Positions 1-5,871 are shown, counted from the first letter of the stretch. The stretch is 6,896 bases of DNA from Hypericibacter sp963696655 (GCA_963696655.1 CAVOLB010000017.1:1-6896), one strand, 5' to 3'. Translations and numbers: made by a program. The notes: a model not told the origin generated them from the sequence alone.

Positions 1-8
1 ACGGCCAT
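1..8 (-). CDS. 5' end of an unidentified gene downstream of rlmH (runs off the left edge)
   Basis: Reading the minus strand leftwards from rlmH, AGAGGA (bases 20 to 15) lies six bases before an ATG at bases 8 to 6, followed by GCC and then the window edge. This is the best-spaced Shine-Dalgarno and start pair in the left 70 bases, on the same strand as rlmH and about 60 bases past its stop. It is therefore probably the next gene of the same transcription unit. Only two codons (Met-Ala) are visible, so the product cannot be named. Confidence 0.4.
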
Positions 9-68
9 CGACAATCCTCTGTGGGTGGGTCCCTGAAGGCGCGATCGAGCCAGCAAATTACGGAGTTT

Positions 69-536
69 TTAGGGCCGGTGATAGGGGTGGCCGGCCAGGA
101 TCTGCTGGGCCCGGTAAAGCTGCTCCATCAGCATGCCCCGCACCATCAGATGGGGCCAGGTCATGGCGCCGAGCGCCAGCTTGAACTGCGCCGCCTCGAG
201 CACGGCGCTGCCATGGCCGGCAGCGCCCCCGATCAGGAAGGCGATCCTGTTCCTTCCGTCGTCGCGCCATTTCCCGATCCGCCGCGCGAAAGCCTCGCTG
301 CCCAGATTCTGGCCGTTCTCGTCGAGCGCCACGAGCGCCAGCCCGGCACGGTCGCGAGGCAAGGTCGCCAGCAGGAGCTCGGCCTCGCGGGCCTTGAGCG
401 ACGCGTCCGGCAGAGCGCGTTTCTCCTCGACCTCTTTGAGCTCGACCGGCCAGGTCAGGCGTTGGCGATAATCTTCATAAAGATCGCGCGTCGGTCCTGC
501 CTTCCAGCGGCCGACGGCACCGATCAGGATTCGCAT
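69..536 (-). CDS. rlmH: RlmH, 23S rRNA (pseudouridine1915-N3)-methyltransferase
   Basis: RlmH is a small SPOUT-class methyltransferase that uses S-adenosylmethionine to methylate N3 of pseudouridine 1915 in helix 69 of 23S rRNA, on assembled 70S ribosomes. The 155-aa length is usual for the family. Visible signatures are the SAM-pocket loop LIGGAAGH (residues 101-108), MTWPH (125-129), EQLYRA (138-143) and the C-terminal PYHR (151-154); these sit in the knotted SPOUT fold near the C terminus. The ATG at 536 gives the usual family start MRILIGAVG. There is no clear Shine-Dalgarno before it, and only 14 bases separate it from the stop of the upstream dioxygenase gene, so translation may depend on upstream readthrough. 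In many alphaproteobacteria rsfS lies directly upstream; here a dioxygenase gene does. Confidence 0.96.
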   Translation of the reverse strand: MRILIGAVGRWKAGPTRDLYEDYRQRLTWPVELKEVEEKRALPDASLKAREAELLLATLPRDRAGLALVALDENGQNLGSEAFARRIGKWRDDGRNRIAFLIGGAAGHGSAVLEAAQFKLALGAMTWPHLMVRGMLMEQLYRAQQILAGHPYHRP

Positions 537-550
537 CGCGGGCGCGCGGC

Positions 551-1330
551 TCAGTAGCCGTCGGGATTACGCGGATACCATCCCAGGAGGCGGCCATGGC
601 CCTGATAGCCCATCAGCCGCCGGATCCTTTCGGGATAGGAATCGGCCACCTCGCGCGGGATCGACAGATAGTGGTTCTCCTCCTGCCGCAGCCAGCCGAG
701 GCTGTAGGTGTTGACCAGCCCCATGCGCGACTTGTTGGTGCGGTTGGCGCCGCCGCCATGCCAGACCGAGCCCAGATAGACCAGGGCGGACCCCTTCGGC
801 ATCACCGCCTGCACGCTGTCCGATTCCAGCGGCAGGCGCGGCTCCTTCCAGTTGTGGCTGCCGGGGATCACATGGGTGCCGCCATTCTCGAGCGTGAACT
901 CGTCGAGCGCCCAATTCACGCTGATCTGCCATTCGACGCCGGGCATGCGGATCGGATAGATGCCGTCGTCGCGATGCAGCCGCTGCGGCGCCTCGCCCGG
1001 CCAGATCTCGATGCCGGTGCAGCTGCCGATCCGATAATTGATGCAATGGGGCAGCAGGATCGCATCCGCGATCTCGAGAATCCGCGCATGGCCGATGAGA
1101 TCGGCCGAGCGGCGCGAGCGCTTCAGGATGCTGGAGATGCGCAAGGTCTTGTAGCCGTTGAAGTCGCTCTGGGCCGCCTTGCCGATCCGGTCGAAATGGG
1201 GCCGGAGCTCGGCCGAGACCTCGTCGGCCAGGTCGGGCGAGATCTGCTCGCGCAGGATGATGGCGCCATCCTGCCGGAGGGCGGCGATCAGGTCGGGCAG
1301 GGCAGCCGAGGGATCGAAGATTTTCAGCAT
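551..1330 (-). CDS. Phytanoyl-CoA dioxygenase (PhyH) family Fe(II)/2-oxoglutarate oxygenase
   Basis: This is a predicted soluble non-haem iron, 2-oxoglutarate-dependent oxygenase of 259 aa; the family hydroxylates diverse small molecules and the substrate here is unknown. The iron triad is visible: H119-x-D121 (in LHRDDG) and the distal H191 (in VWHGGG). R202 lies 11 residues after H191, the spacing of the 2-oxoglutarate-binding arginine in human phytanoyl-CoA hydroxylase. GGTHVIPGSH (residues 150-159) is the typical turn between the halves of the double-stranded beta-helix. I chose the ATG at 1328-1330 (MLKIFDPS). The frame stays open to an ATG at 1414, but those 28 extra residues are Arg/Pro/Ser-rich and unlike the family. 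Neither start has a strong Shine-Dalgarno. The gene probably shares a transcript with rlmH. Confidence 0.9.
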   Translation of the reverse strand: MLKIFDPSAALPDLIAALRQDGAIILREQISPDLADEVSAELRPHFDRIGKAAQSDFNGYKTLRISSILKRSRRSADLIGHARILEIADAILLPHCINYRIGSCTGIEIWPGEAPQRLHRDDGIYPIRMPGVEWQISVNWALDEFTLENGGTHVIPGSHNWKEPRLPLESDSVQAVMPKGSALVYLGSVWHGGGANRTNKSRMGLVNTYSLGWLRQEENHYLSIPREVADSYPERIRRLMGYQGHGRLLGWYPRNPDGY

Positions 1331-1523
1331 CGGACCGGGACTTTCGCGTTGAGGAGACGACAGTCTAGCGGAAACCAGCCCGCGCCCGCAGCCCGGCCGA
1401 TGACGGGGATCCATGGTTAAGAATTGAGAGGCAAGGATGTTATGGGCGGATCGAGGTCGCCGGAGGTAATCTCATGCCCGGGCGGGCGACGGCAGGGCAC
1501 CGGCGCCCTGGGGGAGCGACAAA
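1331..1523. other. Divergent intergenic region between the dioxygenase and cupredoxin genes
   Basis: About 190 bases separate the two divergent genes and should hold promoters for both. A relatively AT-rich patch lies around 1412-1445, but I could not align a convincing -35/-10 pair on either strand. If the dioxygenase really began at 1414, the gap would shrink to about 109 bases. Confidence 0.5.
1510..1516 (+). promoter_or_regulatory. Ribosome binding site of the cupredoxin gene
   Basis: GGGGGAG lies seven bases before the ATG at 1524. An in-frame second ATG follows immediately at 1527; the spacing fits the first at least as well. Confidence 0.7.
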
Positions 1524-1940
1524 ATGATGCGACGAACGGTGCTGTCCGCGTGGATGGCCATGGCTGGCCTGTCGGCCGGCCTGGCAGGCTGCGGCCTGTT
1601 CGGTCCCGCCCATGGCCTGCCCAACTCGCAGGCTGACGCCGTCGTCGATATGAGCTTTCATAACTTCAAGCCGTCGACGCTGACGATCTATGCCGGCCAG
1701 ACGGTCGAGTGGCGGAATATCTCGCTGGTGAGCCACACCGTCACGAACGATCCGGCCCTCGCGCTCTATGCCGTCGACGCGAGGCGTCCGGAAGGGCTGG
1801 CGCCCTTCAATTCCGGCGAGGTGAAGGCGGGCGACATCATCCTGTTCCGGTTTCCGACACCGGGCGTCTATCGCTATTTCTGCGTGCATCACGAGAAGCA
1901 GCGGATGGTGGGCGAGATCACCGTGCTGCCGCCGCCCTGA
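1524..1940 (+). CDS. Cupredoxin-domain copper lipoprotein (plastocyanin-like)
   Basis: This is a predicted blue-copper electron carrier or copper-binding protein, exported and lipid-anchored. Residues 1-22 form a lipoprotein signal peptide: MMRR, a short hydrophobic stretch, then the lipobox LAGC with the modified cysteine at C23. The rest (about 38-138) is one cupredoxin domain. The type-1 copper ligands are visible: H71 (in SHTVTND) and the C-terminal set C120, H123, M128, whose C-x2-H-x4-M spacing is exactly that of plastocyanin. The 138-aa length fits a single-domain protein. The partner oxidase or reductase is not in the window. The gene is separated by about 120 bases from the next gene, so co-transcription is possible but not shown. 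The copper site is well supported; the physiological role is not known. Confidence 0.88.
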   Translation: MMRRTVLSAWMAMAGLSAGLAGCGLFGPAHGLPNSQADAVVDMSFHNFKPSTLTIYAGQTVEWRNISLVSHTVTNDPALALYAVDARRPEGLAPFNSGEVKAGDIILFRFPTPGVYRYFCVHHEKQRMVGEITVLPPP

Positions 1941-2062
1941 GCGGGCTGGCATTCGGTCGTTTGCTGTCGACCAGCAGGATTCGGCAGCCTTCATACCGCC
2001 GAAGACAGCCTGCCGATGTCATGTGCTCGCCGGGAGTGCGCCGGTTATCCTAATCTGGCGCC

Positions 2063-3517
2063 ATGACACTGGAACAGATTCGCACCGAGCTGGAGACGGC
2101 CGAGGGACTGCCCGCCGCAGCCCTTGCCGAGGCGGTGACGCAGGCTCAAGCATTGTCGCCCGACGTGATCGCCTTGCTCGATAAGGCGGCGAGCGGGGTC
2201 CATCTGCTGCCCCGGCAGCAGAATCTCCTGTTCTTTGGCCTTCATGCCCTGGCGGCGGCACGGCGAACCGAGGCTTGTCAGCCCCTCCTGGCGCTCTTGC
2301 GCTGCCCCGAATGGCAGTTGGAGCAACTCCTCGGCGACGCCCTCACTGAAACTGCCACGGGCTTGCTGCTCGGACTTTATGACGGTGATCCGGAGCCGCT
2401 CTTTGCTGCGCTCGAAGATCGAGATGCCGGGTCCTCGATGCGGTGGACCTTGTTTCAGGTGCTGGCAAGGCTCTGTTGGGAGGGACGGGTTCCCCAGGAG
2501 CGTCTCGTCGCGCTCATCGATCGCTTCGATCGCGAAGAGCTGGCAGAGCCGGGCGATCTGGCCTGGATCGGTTGGGAGGACGCCATCCGTCTCTTGGGAT
2601 TGCAGGCGTTCGAGCCCCGGGTCCGACAGGGTTGGAACAGCGGACGGGTAGCCTTGCACAAAGAGATCGACCAGGACGAATGGCTGAGCCTGTTGAATCA
2701 AGCTGTCGTCAATCCTCGGGACCCTCGGCGCTTCATCGATGACCGCGTGGTCCCGATAACCGATCCGGTCGCGGATCTCGCCTGGATTGCGCGGCATGAC
2801 CGGCGATCGAACGCGGCAGAGGCCGAGGAAAAGGAAGAGTCGCCCGATCCGGCGCAAGCCATTCGTCTCAGCGAGGAGGAACTCGCATGGCTCGACGGTT
2901 TCCTCGGCAGCGAGCAAGTCGGCTCCAACAGTCTCTCCCTGGAGCATCTGGACGGATACTTCACGGCGCTCGTGGTTGGGCCGGTTGCCGTGCCGCCGGC
3001 GGAATATCTGGACGCGATATGGGGCATGGGAGAGGGCGAAGGCCCCTCCTATGACAGCCTCGAACAGGCGGAATTCGTGGCGGATTTGTTGGCACGCCAC
3101 TGGGAGACGATCGCGATGCGGCTCGATGCCCTGCATTCGCATCGGCCCATCATCTTCCCGTTGGTACTGGAGGACCGCGGAAAAGCGTGGGCCGAAGGGT
3201 TTGCGATGGGCATCGAACTGCGCCAGGAAGAGTGGGCGCCGGTCTTCCGCCACAAGAGCACCAGCCCTCTTGTCTGGGCCATCCTGGCGCTGATCGAGGA
3301 GGAGTACGATCCGGAAGCCGAGCCGATCAACCTCGACGAACGCGCGCAGATTCTGGACTTGCTGCCGATCAGCATCCTCGCCATCAGCGCGTTCTGGCGC
3401 GACCCGGAAATGCAGAAGCCACCCATGCCGGTCCGTTCCGATAAGATCGGCCGCAACCAGCCCTGTCCCTGTGGCTCGGGCCGGAAATACAAGAAATGCT
3501 GCGGTGCGGCGGCATGA
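2063..3517 (+). CDS. DUF1186 / UPF0149 (YecA-like) / SEC-C zinc-motif protein, function unknown
   Basis: This is a 484-aa cytoplasmic protein with three recognisable parts. Residues about 1-245 resemble DUF1186: helical, HEAT-like, with LLFFGLHALAAAR (55-67), LLGDALTE (89-96), YDGDPEPL (106-113) and WTLFQVLARLCWEGRVPQE (128-146). An acidic linker (about 247-268) follows. Residues about 270-395 are UPF0149/YecA-like, with LDGYFTAL (296-303) and WAEGFAMGI (376-384). The C terminus is a SEC-C metal motif, CPCGSGRKYKKCCG (468-481), with C468, C470, C479 and C480 as likely Zn or Fe ligands. E. coli YecA and SecA carry the same SEC-C tail, linked to metal binding and ribosome or translocase contact; a similar role here is only inference. 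The ATG at 2063 has no clear Shine-Dalgarno. A 513-codon open frame lies opposite it on the minus strand, but the domain matches are all on the plus strand. Confidence 0.88.
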   Translation: MTLEQIRTELETAEGLPAAALAEAVTQAQALSPDVIALLDKAASGVHLLPRQQNLLFFGLHALAAARRTEACQPLLALLRCPEWQLEQLLGDALTETATGLLLGLYDGDPEPLFAALEDRDAGSSMRWTLFQVLARLCWEGRVPQERLVALIDRFDREELAEPGDLAWIGWEDAIRLLGLQAFEPRVRQGWNSGRVALHKEIDQDEWLSLLNQAVVNPRDPRRFIDDRVVPITDPVADLAWIARHDRRSNAAEAEEKEESPDPAQAIRLSEEELAWLDGFLGSEQVGSNSLSLEHLDGYFTALVVGPVAVPPAEYLDAIWGMGEGEGPSYDSLEQAEFVADLLARHWETIAMRLDALHSHRPIIFPLVLEDRGKAWAEGFAMGIELRQEEWAPVFRHKSTSPLVWAILALIEEEYDPEAEPINLDERAQILDLLPISILAISAFWRDPEMQKPPMPVRSDKIGRNQPCPCGSGRKYKKCCGAAA

Positions 3518-3548
3518 AACTCCCGCTAGGCATCCCCTGATCCGAGGC

Positions 3549-3576
3549 TTGTCCAAAATCCGACATCCTTTATAAT
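3549..3576 (+). promoter_or_regulatory. Predicted sigma70-type promoter of the GlxA-family regulator
   Basis: The -35 box TTGTCC (3549-3554) and a perfect -10 box TATAAT (3571-3576) are 16 bases apart, in an AT-rich island within otherwise GC-rich DNA. Transcription should begin near 3583, giving a leader of about 60 bases before the ATG at 3645. This is the best promoter match in the window. Confidence 0.7.
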
Positions 3577-3586
3577 TTTCCGACAT
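3559..3586 (+). promoter_or_regulatory. Direct repeat TCCGACAT x2, 20 bp apart: candidate regulator operator
   Basis: Two identical octamers TCCGACAT occur at 3559-3566 and 3579-3586. They are 20 bp apart start to start, about two helical turns, and flank the -10 box. AraC-family proteins with two helix-turn-helix units typically contact direct repeats with about this spacing on one face of DNA. The position between -35 and -10 and over the likely start site would suit autorepression. The binding protein is inferred, not shown. Confidence 0.5.
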
Positions 3587-3644
3587 AGGCGCCCGGGCCC
3601 GTTTTGCGTCTCACCCCCGTCCGCCGACCGGGGAACCCGTCTCC

Positions 3645-4616
3645 ATGTTTCATCGCAAGCCCGCGAGCCTGCCGGAGCGGGTGGGATTCTTCCTGGTGCC
3701 GCAATTCGCGATGCTGAGCTTCGCCTCGGCGCTGGAGCCCCTGCGCAGCGCCAATCGCCTTTCCGGCCGCGCGCTCTATAGCTGGCACATCCTCAGCAAG
3801 GACGGCGGACCGGTGCTGGCCTCGAACGGCATCCCGGTGGTGCCCGAGGCCGCGATCGAGCAGGCTCCGGCGCTGGATGCGCTGATCGTCTGTGCGGGGA
3901 TCGACGCGCATCTCTACGAGGACCGCGCCGTCTTCGCCTGGCTCAGGCGCATGGCGCGCCGGCCGATCGAGATCGGTGCCATCTCGCTCGGGCCCTATGT
4001 GCTGGCGCGCGCCGGCCTGCTCGACGGTTACCGCTGCACGCTTCATTGGGAAAATCTCTCGGGCTTCACCGAAGCCTTTCCCGAGCTCGAGGTGACCTCG
4101 GAGCTGTTCGAGATCGATCGCGACCGCTTCACCTGCTCGGGCGGCATCGCCGGTCTCGATCTGATGCTGCAGCTGATCGGCCGGCAGCATGGGCCCGAGC
4201 TCGCGACCGCGGTCTCCGAACAGTTCCTCCATGACCGCATCCGCGACCGCCATGACCGCCAGCGCATGGCGCTGCCCGCGCGCCTCGGCGTGCGGCACCC
4301 GAAGTTGCTCGCCGTGGTCAAGCGCATGGAGGAAACGCTGGAGGAGCCGGTCTCCTGCGCCGAGCTCGCGCGCGGGGTGAAGCTCTCGGGCCGCCAGCTG
4401 GAGCGGTTGTTCCGCAAATATCTGGGCCGCACGCCGACGCGCTATTACCTCGATTTGCGCCTGAAACATGCGCGGCTGCTGCTGCTCCAGACCGACATGT
4501 CTGTGCTCGATGTCGCCCTGGCGGCGGGCTTCGTCTCCGCCTCGCATTTCTCGAAATGCTATCGCGAGCAGTTCGGCAAGACGCCGCGCGACGAGCGCGG
4601 AAGCGAGCGGGGGTAG
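3645..4616 (+). CDS. GlxA-family AraC-type transcriptional regulator (DJ-1/PfpI + HTH)
   Basis: This is a 323-aa DNA-binding regulator. Residues about 11-200 form a class I glutamine amidotransferase-like (DJ-1/PfpI) sensing domain: VGFFLVPQFAML (13-24), ASALEPLRSANRLSG (27-41), LDALIVCAG (77-85), LARAGLLDGYRCTLHWE (120-136). The nucleophile-elbow position of the ancestral enzymes holds Ser114 instead of Cys, so it is a ligand sensor rather than an enzyme. Residues about 215-318 hold the two AraC helix-turn-helix units, CAELARGVKLSGRQLERLFR (238-257) and VALAAGFVSASHFSKCYREQ (290-309), with the usual FGKTPR ending. The EPLRSANRLSG segment is typical of the GbdR/CdhR/ArgR-like group that controls betaine, carnitine, choline or arginine catabolism; the effector here is unknown. 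It faces the corrinoid gene convergently. Its own promoter carries a two-copy repeat, suggesting autoregulation. Confidence 0.92.
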   Translation: MFHRKPASLPERVGFFLVPQFAMLSFASALEPLRSANRLSGRALYSWHILSKDGGPVLASNGIPVVPEAAIEQAPALDALIVCAGIDAHLYEDRAVFAWLRRMARRPIEIGAISLGPYVLARAGLLDGYRCTLHWENLSGFTEAFPELEVTSELFEIDRDRFTCSGGIAGLDLMLQLIGRQHGPELATAVSEQFLHDRIRDRHDRQRMALPARLGVRHPKLLAVVKRMEETLEEPVSCAELARGVKLSGRQLERLFRKYLGRTPTRYYLDLRLKHARLLLLQTDMSVLDVALAAGFVSASHFSKCYREQFGKTPRDERGSERG

Positions 4617-4637
4617 GGGAAGCGACGCCTTGCTTTA

Positions 4638-4861
4638 CTTTCCTCGCCCCCGGGGCCGGCTGCGCCGGCAAATCAAAAAGGTATGCGGGCGAAGCCCGCG
4701 CGGGAGAGGGACGCGCAGGGTTAGTCGGAGCGAAGCGGAGACTTACCCGGAGCTGGGTGAGGGGGCTGGCGCAGCATGAGCGACGGAGTTTGCAACATCG
4801 CGTCCGTCATCGAGAACCCCCTCACCTTGATCCTCTCCCCCTAAGAAGGGGGAGAGGAAAG
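4638..4861. repeat. Nested inverted-repeat element (REP/BIME- or MITE-like) between convergent genes
   Basis: The 294-base gap between two convergent stops (4616 and 4911) has no credible gene but a dense set of inverted repeats. Outer arms CTTTCCTCGCCCCC (4638-4651) and GGGGGAGAGGAAAG (4848-4861) pair at 13 of 14 bases. Inner arms GGTGAGGGGG (4756-4765) and CCCCCTCACC (4817-4826) pair perfectly. Local hairpins are GCCGGC-TGC-GCCGGC (4655-4669), GCGGGC-GAA-GCCCGC (4685-4699), and GGGTTAGTC (4718-4726) with GACTTACCC (4740-4748, one mismatch). The blocks GGGAGAGG and GGTGAGGGGG occur on the plus strand (4702-4709, 4756-4765) and again on the minus strand (4839-4832, 4826-4817), so the unit looks like two related repeats in inverted orientation. 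This resembles dispersed intergenic repeats of proteobacteria. Copy number cannot be judged from one window. Confidence 0.7.
4831..4858. repeat. Perfect 11-bp hairpin with 6-base loop, possible bidirectional transcript end
   Basis: TCCTCTCCCCC (4831-4841) and GGGGGAGAGGA (4848-4858) are perfect complements around the loop TAAGAA. Lying between convergent genes, it could stop or protect transcripts from either side. No run of T follows on either strand, so it is not a standard intrinsic terminator. Its right arm also pairs with 4638-4651, so two alternative folds compete. Confidence 0.6.
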
Positions 4862-4910
4862 ATTTAGAAGAAGGGGGCCGCGTTTTAATTCGTGCCGTGC
4901 TCGACGCTAT

Positions 4911-5618
4911 TTACGCGCGCTTGGCGGCGAAGGCCGAGCCCTGGCGCTTGGCCATGAAGGCCTTGGCGGTCTCGACCGCGACGGCCGCGTCGCGGCAATA
5001 GGCGTCGGCGCCGATCGAATTGGCGAAGGCTTCGTTCAGCGGCGCGCCGCCGACCAGCACGACATAGTCGTTGCGGATGCCTTTCTCGATCAGCGCGTCG
5101 ATCACGACCTTCATGTAGGGCATGGTCGTGGTAAGCAGCGCCGACATGCCGATGATGTCGGGCTTATGCTCCTCGATCGCGTTGAGGTAATTCTCGACCG
5201 GGTTGTTGATGCCGAGATTGATGACCTCGAAACCGGCGCCTTCCATCATCATGGCGACCAGGTTCTTGCCGATGTCGTGAATGTCGCCCTTGACCGTGCC
5301 GATGATCATCTTGCCGATCTTGGGGGCGCCCGTCTCCGCCAGCAGCGGGCGCAGGATGAACATCCCGGCCTTCATCGCGTTGGCGGCGAGGAGCACTTCC
5401 GGCACGAACAGGATGCCGTCGCGGAAATCGACGCCGACGATGCGCATGCCTTCGACCAGGGCCTTGGTCAGCACGTCGTAAGGGGTCCATTTGCGCTCGA
5501 GCAGGATATTGACCGCGATCTCGATCTCTTCCTTGAGACCGTCATAGAGGTCGTCCTGCATCTGCTGGACCAGCTCGTCGTCGCTGAGCGAGTTAAGGTC
5601 GAGTTCGTCGTCGGCCAT
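4911..5618 (-). CDS. Corrinoid (cobalamin-binding) protein of a methyltransferase system, MtbC/MttC/MtgC-like
   Basis: This is a 235-aa cytoplasmic B12 carrier protein. In such systems one methyltransferase moves a methyl group from a methylamine or betaine to the Co(I) corrinoid, and a second passes it to tetrahydrofolate or another acceptor. Residues about 10-95 form the helical cap domain (VEGMRIVGVDFRDGILFVPE, about 55-74). Residues about 100-220 form the Rossmann-like B12 domain with the motif D112-x-H114-x-x-G117 (GDIHDIGKN; H114 is the lower cobalt ligand), then SALLTTT (159-165) and VGGAPLN (189-195). I chose the ATG at 5616-5618 (MADDELDL): GGGAG (5630-5626) lies seven bases before it, but only one base before the other in-frame ATG at 5624. 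No methyltransferase or reductive-activation gene is in the window, so the substrate is open. Confidence 0.93.
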   Translation of the reverse strand: MADDELDLNSLSDDELVQQMQDDLYDGLKEEIEIAVNILLERKWTPYDVLTKALVEGMRIVGVDFRDGILFVPEVLLAANAMKAGMFILRPLLAETGAPKIGKMIIGTVKGDIHDIGKNLVAMMMEGAGFEVINLGINNPVENYLNAIEEHKPDIIGMSALLTTTMPYMKVVIDALIEKGIRNDYVVLVGGAPLNEAFANSIGADAYCRDAAVAVETAKAFMAKRQGSAFAAKRA

Positions 5619-5625
5619 GTTCATG

Positions 5626-5630
5626 CTCCC
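5626..5630 (-). promoter_or_regulatory. Ribosome binding site that decides the corrinoid protein start
   Basis: GGGAG on the minus strand is seven bases from the ATG at 5618 but only one base from the ATG at 5624. The downstream start is therefore favoured, shortening the protein by two residues. Confidence 0.65.
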
Positions 5631-5871
5631 GAAGGGTGCGTTTGCTGCGACCGGCCGAAAGAGGCTTAAGGACCGGCAGCCGCAGAGTTTTCCAGGCCAG
5701 GAGACTAGTCAAGAAGGGTCGGAGCACCCCTACCGGGGCGACATCAAATGGCGGGTCGGCGACAGGCCTGTGAATCGTCGCGTCCCCTAGAGTGCGGCGG
5801 CAGCCTAGCACGGCTCGATGTCGGTCTGTCGCAACACCCTGTCGCAGTTCTATGGGCGGGCGCCCCGGGCG

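Noticed and set aside
1331..1414. N-terminal extension of the dioxygenase to the ATG at 1414
   Set aside because: The 28 residues are Arg/Pro/Ser-rich and precede a natural family start at MLKIFD. There is no Shine-Dalgarno at 1414, though the longer form cannot be fully excluded.
596..1420. 274-codon plus-strand frame opposite the PhyH-family gene
   Set aside because: The minus-strand frame has a complete iron and 2-oxoglutarate site; the plus-strand translation has no family features.
2045..3586. 513-codon open frame on the minus strand covering the whole DUF1186/SEC-C gene
   Set aside because: It has no recognisable domain and is rich in Arg/Gln/Gly. The plus-strand frame carries clear DUF1186, UPF0149 and SEC-C motifs. 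Long antisense frames are common in GC-rich DNA.
3588..3606. GC-rich palindrome followed by TTTT after the SEC-C gene, as an intrinsic terminator
   Set aside because: The stem is very short with almost no loop, it lies downstream of the next gene's promoter, and the T run is only four bases.
3570..4547. 325-codon minus-strand frame opposite the GlxA-family regulator
   Set aside because: It is antisense to a gene with two clear domains, has low-complexity Arg/Ala/Gln-rich translation, and no family resemblance.
4831..4858. Hairpin read as a classical rho-independent terminator
   Set aside because: No U-tract follows on either strand, so it is listed as a structural repeat only.
4556..4867. 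103-codon plus-strand frame across the convergent intergenic region
   Set aside because: It overlaps the end of the regulator in another frame and then runs through inverted repeats; it has no ribosome binding site or recognisable product.
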